Positions 56,244-64,000 of a stretch of DNA of 64,000 nucleotides are shown piece after piece; position 1 is the first letter of the stretch; each line of letters opens with the position of its first letter. Below the pieces are notes generated by a model. It made no database searches and had not been told where the DNA came from. It saw only the letters and a list, made by a program, of their open reading frames with translations. This stretch comes from Strigamia acuminata (Eukaryota > Arthropoda > Chilopoda > Geophilomorpha > Linotaeniidae). A program made the position numbers and the translations under genes. The stretch is taken from contig OX442319.1 of the NCBI GenBank assembly GCA_949358305.1, forward strand, positions 10,788,001 through 10,852,000, given 5' to 3'.

Positions 56244-57285
56244 AGTATGGTATTTTCTAAAATTGTGTCATTGGTATTTTAAAATATTTATCTTTACTAA
56301 TCCTATTTTTTATTGTTGTTAGACTAGTTTAAATGATGGATTGTTGTTTATGGTTGAATGAAGACAAGTTATTATGTGAGAAAAATTGGACCATACAAAT
56401 ACAAGCAAAAAAAAGACAGTAGTAAATCTGAAAGAATAAACAAGAAAAAAGCACAGCAGGTAGAATTACACACAGGAACGATGTGTGATTAAAGGCTAAA
56501 CTATATATATCAAGTTTTAGCTAGTCCTGCTCTGTTATTTGTCCTAAATTCTTTTTCCAAGGACAAGGTCAAGTGCTTTTGATAAAAAAATTAATTTCTA
56601 AAAAAAAAGCAATTGGAATCATTGACAACCAAAAACCTGTAATTAAAAATGGATTGAATAGAACACATTACTCTAATTTAGTGAGTTATAAAATAATATA
56701 AAACACTACATCCATTTGGGAAATGGTTTTTGTTCTAAAAAGAAATTGCTTGTCATTTTAAAAAAAAAAAAAAAATCAAGATAATAAAATATGAGTGCAA
56801 CAGGTTTTGCCATCTGGTGACAAAATGATGAACTGACTTGCAGGCAATGACCAGCAACTGGTCAATGACTTCACTCCCAAATGAACACTTAGACTAATCC
56901 ATCATCACAAATGATGACACCTGAACTGCAATCTTTGAAGCTGGCAGTGCAATAATCAAAACCAATTTCATTTTCATCTTTAAAAAAAATGCAATTTCAT
57001 CACAATAATTATGGATAGCAGTGACCAATCAAAATAGAATATTCTATTTTCATTAATCATTCTGCTCCTCCTGACCTGAGAAATTTAACTGAAAAGAACT
57101 GCAAGAAAACCAGGCTTTATGGTCTTTTTTTATGTATCAAAATGAAGGTGAAAGGCTGAACATGTCTATTTGGGCGCCAGTAAGTCGCCCAGAACTGCCA
57201 GAAAATTGAGAAGAAAGAATTCAGCCCAAGGGATGTGAAGTTATTGAGTATTGAATAAATTTGTACCGTAGTTAGAAATTAATAT
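56244..57285. other. Intergenic, AT-rich, nothing recognised
   Basis: No frame, RNA or repeat I can support beyond A-rich runs near 56760. Confidence 0.4.
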
Positions 57286-57780
57286 TAGAGAGTTTGCGGG
57301 ATGCATTTTTCCCTTACAGTTAAAGACTATACGGTATAAAAATAGTGTTAGGGAAAAATGATAAATTAAGTTTTTGCGGGCTGCACTTTTCCCTTATCAC
57401 TACAGTATTTCAGCCAACTATTGACAGTTAGTAATTTTGGGCCTAAAAATTCAATTTGGGGGCGTAATGTGCAATTTTCTGCATAAAATTCCATTATTAT
57501 GCCTATAAAGTATGGTTTTGGGCCTAAAATTCAATTTTGGGCCTCACTTATCATTCAATCTACTTACCTATGACTGTGATGTGTTTGATCGGGACAACAA
57601 AATAATCGCCATTTGCAATGGGCGGAGCTAACAATATAGTGTTCTCAATTCTGATTGGCTGCGCTATATTTTAATTTAGTGTTGAAAACGATACACTAAA
57701 GAATTTTCCCTTACGATATGGCACTAAAATAGTGTATTGTGGAGCAAAATAAGGGGAAAATGCATCCCGCAAACTCTCTA
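57286..57780. mobile_element. 495-bp TIR element, copy 2 (sister of 40031-40527)
   Basis: Same ends TAGAGAGTTTGCGGGATGCA and TGCATCCCGCAAACTCTCTA and the same interior with few substitutions, in the same orientation as copy 1. No matching flank duplication was evident here. Confidence 0.9.
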
Positions 57781-57904
57781 TTGTATTAACATTACAAGTA
57801 CAATGGAAAAGCGAAAAACGCTTTAAACTTGGATTATTTTAATTTTCAAAGTGTCTATGTACGTTTCTAAGTATATATATTAAAAATTAAAATATGTTGG
57901 TATA

Positions 57905-58045
57905 CATCGCAAAAATAATAGCAGTAAATACAGCAAAAATAACAGTAAATATAGTAAAAATAGGAGTAAATATAGCAAAATAGCAGTAAATATAGCAAAA
58001 ATAGTAGTAAATATAGTAAAAATAGCAGTAAATGTAGCAGAAAAG
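57905..58045. repeat. AGCAAAAATAGCAGTAAAT minisatellite
   Basis: About eight imperfect units of 17-21 bases, followed by non-repeated intergenic DNA to 58620 in which nothing was recognised. Confidence 0.8.
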
Positions 58046-58623
58046 CTAATTTTATTTATTTCATGCATGCATCGCAATAATGTTTTTGACTTTGATGCCA
58101 GATGTCCACCATAACGCCCCAATGATTACATCACGAAAAATCGAACAAAACAGTAGCGCTATCTGATGGTTATAACTGTTATTAAACTTTAATTTTCACA
58201 AAAAACACCATTTTCCTCATTATTTAGACACATTTATGCATCTAAACTTTTAAAAGAATTAATATTTTGGATACGAATTACATCCCAAAGCCATTCCAAC
58301 TCATTTAATTCCCCAATTTGAGACAACATTTCCAAATGATTAATGCATAAACGATCCATTGTCTAGCCATAACGGAATCATCAGAACTTTGCATATCGTG
58401 CAAGGCGTATCTCTCTATACACTTGAAACGAAACGGAATAAATATAAAACACATATCTTTTCAAAATTCAAATCACCAACCTACAAACCTAGTTGACACT
58501 TTTCATCCAGCCTCCTCCCAGAAACATAAAACAGACAATCAAGTACGACGTAAGTCACACAATTAATAGGCCTAAATTTAAAAAAACAACAACAAATAAT
58601 TTAAAAACAATTTGTCGCAATCT

Positions 58624-58780
58624 TTTGTCAGTTTAACAACACAAAACCATTTGTTTCTGCATTACCCACATGAATGATTCCTTCGTTCGCACACTTTAAT
58701 TCTTCTGGGAAACTCCATTCTTCCTTCTGGAGTGTGACGCACTTTATATCTCCTCCCACATCGTAAATATCTGCCCCATA
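58624..58780 (-). other. Weak terminal-exon candidate, minus strand
   Basis: A minus-strand frame contains YGADIYDVGGDIKCVTLQKE, WSFPEELKCANEG and ends at a stop near 58634. Two Cys with WSFP between them are loosely reminiscent of the end of a sushi/CCP module, but one expected Cys is missing. Acceptor-like AGs occur near 58776 and 58765. No partner exons were found. Confidence 0.25.
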
Positions 58781-59540
58781 CCTCCCGTGGGTCACCGGAA
58801 GTACCAACGTTTCGCAAGTGAATAGCGAAGAAAGGGAAAAGTACAAGAGGCCAAAAGGAAAAAAAAAAAAAAACAATAAATGGAAGAAGGATAAGAATCT
58901 TCGTGGCACAATTTCCAATGAAGTATTTTATATTTAATAAAAATAATTTTTAAAATTTTTATATTTATTTTTTCGGCCTTGAGCATCATCCATCGTCTTC
59001 CAGGGCCACTTCCTCTCGACAGGAAACTGTCTCTTGAAAATCCTCCAAGTTTCACACTATAATGAGTGGATATGCAGGCGGAAGAGAGGAAAAATTGTAC
59101 TTTTTAGTTAATGCACCTTGGGAACAAGGCCGAGAAGAGCCGCGAACAAGGGAGAGGCTTCACTCCAACGGATCTCGACAACAATAAAAGTGTTTAAGAA
59201 CGTGTAATTATCCATATTTGGAATTCTAAAACCGAAAATACTGCGAAATAAGCCAATAAAAAGCTTCTACTAAGGTTTAGACAATATGTTTGAACATTCA
59301 GAGACATTGCTCTTATCGTGTTTCTGCTAAGTCAACTGTGATGTGAAATAAGCTCAGAAGTCTGTTCTCAAAAATCATTGCTTGGATGTTGCTAAAACTT
59401 ACATTAAAGGCTTCTACTAAGGTTTAGACACTATGTTTGAGATTATCCTCGCGAAAACAACATTGAAGTGACGTTTGGTTCGGCGATTTATTTTTATTCG
59501 ATTATTGGAGGAATTATTTTTGTTTTTGGAAATGTGTCAG

Positions 59541-60852
59541 AATTATAATTTTTAATTTCGCGAGTGAAGATAAAAGTGAAGGGTCACATGAAGATGAACC
59601 CCAAGCTGCACCTGCCATACAAGGAACAGGTAAGTTGCCCTTGGGGCTTGTGGATGATCACGTGGTTGTTGTTTGTGACGTGTAAAACTGGTCTTATGTG
59701 CTGGCAGGTGGGCAGGTAGAGGGAAACGAGTTTTGGACGACACTCGGCATTGTGACTCGAAATTACAAGTTGGGATAACATTTAGTGAAAGCAAAAGTGC
59801 TGCGATTTTCGGAGAGGAAATTTTAGTCGGGTTTTTGTGGACGACAGGTGAGTTTTGTGAGGTTTTTTTGAGGGGTTTTGGGTGGGTTTTTGGTGGGGTT
59901 TGGTGTGGGTTTGTTTGGGGTGATGGGAAATATGTGGAGTTTTTTTTTGTGAAGGTTTTGGTTGGTTTTGGTGAATGGTTTTGGTTGGGAGGAATTTTTT
60001 TTTGTTTTTTTAAATGAAGAGGAGGAAAAGTTAAATGTGAAGGGCAGTGAAAGTGAGTTCTTTAGAGGCCTCAGGGGAGAGAGGCGCCATGGATGGGTGT
60101 ATTTCTTGTAAAGACAAGGTGGGTCCAAGGAAGTTGTATTTAGTTTTTTAAATTTGTGAGTTTTTTATAGAGGGAGGTGGTGAAATGGAGTTTTTGGTTG
60201 AATTTGAAGAGAAAAGTGGGATTTTTTGGTAGAATTATTAGAAGAATAAAATTGAATTTTGTTTATTAAATTAGAATAAAAAAATTGAATTTTAATGAAA
60301 TTAGAATAAAAAAATTGAATTTTAATGAAATTAGAATAAAAAAATTGAATTTTAATGAAATTAGAATAAAAAAATTGAATTTTAATGAAATTAGAATAAA
60401 AAAATTGAATTTTAATGAAATTAGAATAAAAAAATTGAATTTTAATGAAATTAGAAGTCAAAATTTGAATTTTAATGAAATTAGAAGTCAAAATTTGAAT
60501 TTCACAATATAAAATTATAAGAAAAATTTCAAATTTCAGTAAAATTAGAAGAAAAATTTGAATTTCCAATAAAATTAGAACAGAAATTAAAATTTTCCAT
60601 TTAAATTAGAACAAAAATTAAAATTTCCTAGAAAATTAGAACAAGAATTGGAATTTTGGAGAAAATTAGAACAAGAATTCGAATTTCTGAGAAAATTAGA
60701 ACCAAAAGAGTAGTTTTTGTTAAATTTCAATACCAATCTATGTTTTTTTATAAAATTAAAGGATAAAAATATATACATACATTTGACAAAATTAAAAGCA
60801 AAAAAATATATATATTATTCCACACAAAACAATGGAGGAAACAAATCAAAAA

Positions 60853-60889
<37 letters not shown>

Positions 60890-61658
60890 GAACTTTCAGA
60901 TAGAAAAATCATGAAAAAAAAACAATAATCTGAACTTTTGAACAAAAATTACAACAACAAAAAAACCCCCCCAACAACAAAAAAATAAAAAACATAATAA
61001 AATTGAAAAACATCTTTCAAAACTGCAAGCTCTTTGCCATTTCCCCTTCACACAAATTCAAGGTTAAAACCGTCCATCTCTCCCTTTTTCGCCCTGAGGA
61101 TCATTTCAAAGCAAATTACTCCACCAACCAAGCGAGCAAATCCATCAGAATCCCACCACAAAACCACCCAACAACCCACCCAATCCCAAAAACAAAAAAA
61201 ACAAAAATTCCCCTCCCCCCCCCCCAAAAAAAAAAAAAAAAATCCTCAAAAAATCCCCAAAAAATCCCCAAAAAAATTCCCCAAAAAATCAAAATCTCCT
61301 CAAACAAACCCAAAATCCACACTCATATTCTATGTATCCAGGTACACAAGAGGGCAGAGCCATTGGCTCTGAAATTGAGGTCGAGTTGCTCACACGTTTC
61401 CACTCAGTCAGTGACGTGTTGATTCCGAGCGGAGTCGCGAGCTCTTTTACCCACAACACGTTCATTTCTGTCCCTCAAATGTAAACAACAGTGTCCTACG
61501 AATCTATACAGTGGACATTGACGTCAATATATCCACCCACACTTTAGTTATGGCCAACAACTGCACCTACAACTTCTGCCTCTCCACTTACCTGACCTAA
61601 TTTGTCGTTTCTTTGCAGCTGTTCAATGCTACCGAGGAAAACTGTTCTATGGGCGCTG
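59541..61658 (+). other. Possible 5' exons of a plus-strand gene extending right
   Basis: Segment 59541-59629 ends in a strong donor (ACAG/GTAAGT) and 61619-61658 is a 40-base segment with a good acceptor (TTTCTTTGCAG) and donor (GTAAGT). Three readings are open. Phase 0 from ATG 59588 gives MKMNPKLHLPYKEQ then LFNATEENCSM. A second frame gives SEDKSEGSHEDEPQ then VQCYRGKLFYGR. Starting at ATG 61626 gives MLPRKTVLWAL, a signal-peptide-like start. I cannot choose, and no downstream exon was recognised. Confidence 0.3.
60267..60500. repeat. 30-bp minisatellite
   Basis: About seven near-identical tandem copies of a 30-base unit composed of TTAGAATAAAAAAATTGAAT plus TTTAATGAAA, the last ones changing to TTAGAAGTCAAAATTTG, then degenerating to about 60720. 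Confidence 0.95.
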
Positions 61659-61969
61659 GTAAGTGTCAAAATTTTTATTTCATTCTTTTTAAACTCTATT
61701 CTGCTTTAATTTATTTAATTTAAAACGTCGATTCGGTGTTTTGGTGTGAGAATCGGTCTTTCGGCGCTGTCAGATGGACTTTGCCGGGTACTTCCGGTTG
61801 GAATTAGGACAGTTGTGTAAAGAATTTGATATTCGATGCGAAATGTCGAGTTTTTGAAAAACACGTGTGTTTTGCGATGTGTTTATGCGATGTTTTTAAT
61901 TGGAAAAAAAAAGTGGAACGAAGTGGAAAAAAATTATCCATGTCACAATAAAACTACTTGAGTAACTTC

Positions 61970-62032
61970 ACCTCGTTTTGACTCGTTTTTGACTCGTTTT
62001 TGACTCGTTTTTGACTCGTTTTTGGCGGTTTG
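61970..62032. repeat. Short TTTTGACTCG tandem repeat
   Basis: About five copies of CTCGTTTTTGA in tandem; intergenic or intronic. Confidence 0.85.
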
Positions 62033-62729
62033 TTAACTATAAATCATTGGTTTAGAGTGGGAGGTCTGGTTTGGTGGTTTTGTAACGTGTTGTGGGCTGT
62101 TGGGGGGTTTGTGAGATTCGCGCGTTAATTGGAATATTTGCTCCCAAAGAAACTGTGTCAAAATAATCCTCAGTTGGGCGCAATTAATTCTGCAGGTAAA
62201 GTCTATTCAGAAGAACAATTCTCGTAAAGCTCTATTTAAAGGAACTGGAGTAATGAAATTTAATTTATTCTTTTTTTTTTATTTTGAGGTTTGTTTTTTG
62301 TGTGGGGAAAAGAAATAATAAAGGGCGATAAGTGATGGAGTTTTTGTTGGTTTGGGGAGTCGGCGGAGTGTGAAATTAAAATCTGATTAAATGAGTTAAT
62401 TTAATTTGGAGTTTAAGAAAAGTCAAAATTTGTTGTTGGGTAAAGCTTAGAAATTGTAGAAAATTAGATTTGAAAAAGTTGGATAAAGTGTAAAAGGCGT
62501 GTTAAAATAGTTTATAAAGAGTTAAAGGCAATTGAAGTTGTGGAAACTAGTTTAAAGTCAAACTGTGCCAAAAACCAAAAACAACAAGAACGTTTTTTTT
62601 TTGTGTGTTTATATGGTCGATTGTGGTTTTTAAAACTGAATTGTAAATGGCTTCGCCCAACTCGTTTGGATCGAGAAACTTGTTAATTCATGTGGGAATA
62701 CTTAATTTGCATTTTAAAAGTTACTTTTT

Positions 62730-63050
62730 GCACCTAAAAGTGCCTTTTTGCATCTAAAAAGTGCATATTTGCGTATAAAAAGTGCATATTTGCACCTGAA
62801 GCGTCGTTTTGCATCTAAAAAGTGAATTTTAGCTTCTAAAAGTGCATATTTGCATCTAAAGCGTCGTTTTGCATCTAAAAAGTAAATTTTAGCTTCTAAA
62901 AGTGCATTTTTAGGTCTAAAAAGTGCATTTTTAGGTCTAAAAAGTGCATTTCTGAATATAAAAGTGCATTTTCAAGTAGTGCATTTTTACAAAGTGCATT
63001 TTTACAACTAAAAAAAGCATTTTTGCGTCTAAAAAGTGCATTTTTAAAAT
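62730..63050. repeat. AAAAGTGCATTTTTGCATCT minisatellite
   Basis: Imperfect units of about 19-22 bases centred on AAAAGTGCATTTTT, with variants TTTTAGCTTCT and AGCGTCGTTTTGC. The flanks 62033-62729 and 63051-64000 show no supportable gene. Confidence 0.85.
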
Positions 63051-64000
63051 TCTTTGCAACAAAAACACTTGTTATTTGTCGGTTAGTAAAGAAACATCCT
63101 TACAAAAATCCAAACACAATCAAAAATAAAATTTCTCACACGAATTTCTGCAGTTTTAGGAAAACTCCCAAACCGAATCACGAATTATGAAAATTAATTT
63201 TCATCTTCCCACAATTTTCAATTTACTCTATCCTTAAAACACCATATAGACAACCTTGATCATAAAGCCAAACAACCTCCAAGGACACTCCGTCGATAAC
63301 TTTTTTTTGTATTTTTTATTCCCGTCGTTTTGAATTTGCTCAAAATGGATTTCACGCGCATGAGCGCCTGCGCGATTAACTTGCCATAATGCCATCACGT
63401 AACAACCACGGATGATCCGCAAGGTCACGATCAGTTCCCACAGGCCTTGACCAACCAAGGCCCAACATCTGCCGGATTCAATGTGAAATTTCACTCGAGA
63501 TATACATCTTTATCCCAAGAAACCATTTCATAATGACCATAAGTGCTGCAATTGAACAACTAAAAAAAAAAAAATTTCAAATTTTTTTTTTAAAAAAAAT
63601 ATAATATAAAATTCCTGTGACGTGAGACCTGATGGGCCCAACAACTCCTTTTACAGCAATGCCAACGCAAGACCTCGTGCTTACATTTGGTCATGCCGAT
63701 GGGAAGTGCAACCTACACAATCAAACTGTGTGCACATGGAGAGAAATGAACTGCAGAGTAAATAGAAAAAATATTCCAAATAGGGAAATAAATATTAATT
63801 TACACAGCAAAAAATAAATATGTTGTGTAAATTCATTCATATTATGTCAGTTTAATGTTGTGGTTACTCAGAGTGGTCAAATTTGAATTGCAGTTTTGGT
63901 GATTAGCATTTCATTAATATTGCAAGGAAATGATATCAATATTTGTACAACATTGAAACAAGATGTTGCGTGATATAGAGTATTAATTAACTTATGAAAT
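63051..64000. other. Right edge, nothing recognised
   Basis: AT-rich with a slightly GC-richer patch at 63340-63490. Short frames here show no family motif; no repeat or RNA was identified. Confidence 0.4.

Overview
The window is nuclear DNA of a metazoan, most likely an arthropod (inference). Genes are spliced with GT-AG introns as short as 58 bp, coding exons have moderate GC, and the spaces between them are AT-rich and packed with short inverted-repeat DNA transposons (MITEs) and tandem repeats. No bacterial-style operons, CRISPR arrays or tRNA genes were seen.

Layout, left to right. (1) 1-594, minus: the 5' part of a mitochondrial ribosomal protein L22 gene (MRPL22), running off the left edge. 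(2) 1448-4833, plus: a two-exon leucine-rich-repeat membrane protein, divergent from MRPL22. (3) 6496-7561: a TIR element with a perfect 8-bp target duplication (hAT-like) carrying a broken fragment of a Frizzled receptor gene. (4) 7824-12624, minus: an inositol polyphosphate 5-phosphatase with a SKICH domain, reconstructed as ten exons with consistent phases; its first exon was not found. (5) 14433-17518, plus: arfaptin, six coding exons, 377 residues. (6) 18.4-31.4 kb: a gene-poor stretch filled with MITEs. (7) 31438-47927, plus: the ANKRD50 orthologue, four coding exons, 1331 residues, with introns full of nested MITEs. (8) 48.3-54.2 kb: gene-poor. (9) 54491-55459, plus: a theta-class glutathione S-transferase, four exons, 226 residues. 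(10) 55.5-64 kb: more MITEs and tandem repeats, with only weak exon candidates.

The genes are unrelated housekeeping, trafficking and signalling genes and do not form a pathway. Two do converge on Golgi/endosome phosphoinositide and trafficking biology (the 5-phosphatase and arfaptin, head-to-head about 1.8 kb apart), and ANKRD50 also acts in endosomal recycling in vertebrates. I attach no functional meaning to that proximity.

The most unusual object is the Frizzled-carrying transposon. Also notable are a related set of GGGGCGC-ended MITEs, several Russian-doll nested MITEs, a 5S-rRNA-derived relic, a SKICH domain split by about 178 low-complexity residues, and private minisatellites in many introns. 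All coordinates were read by eye; no similarity search was run.
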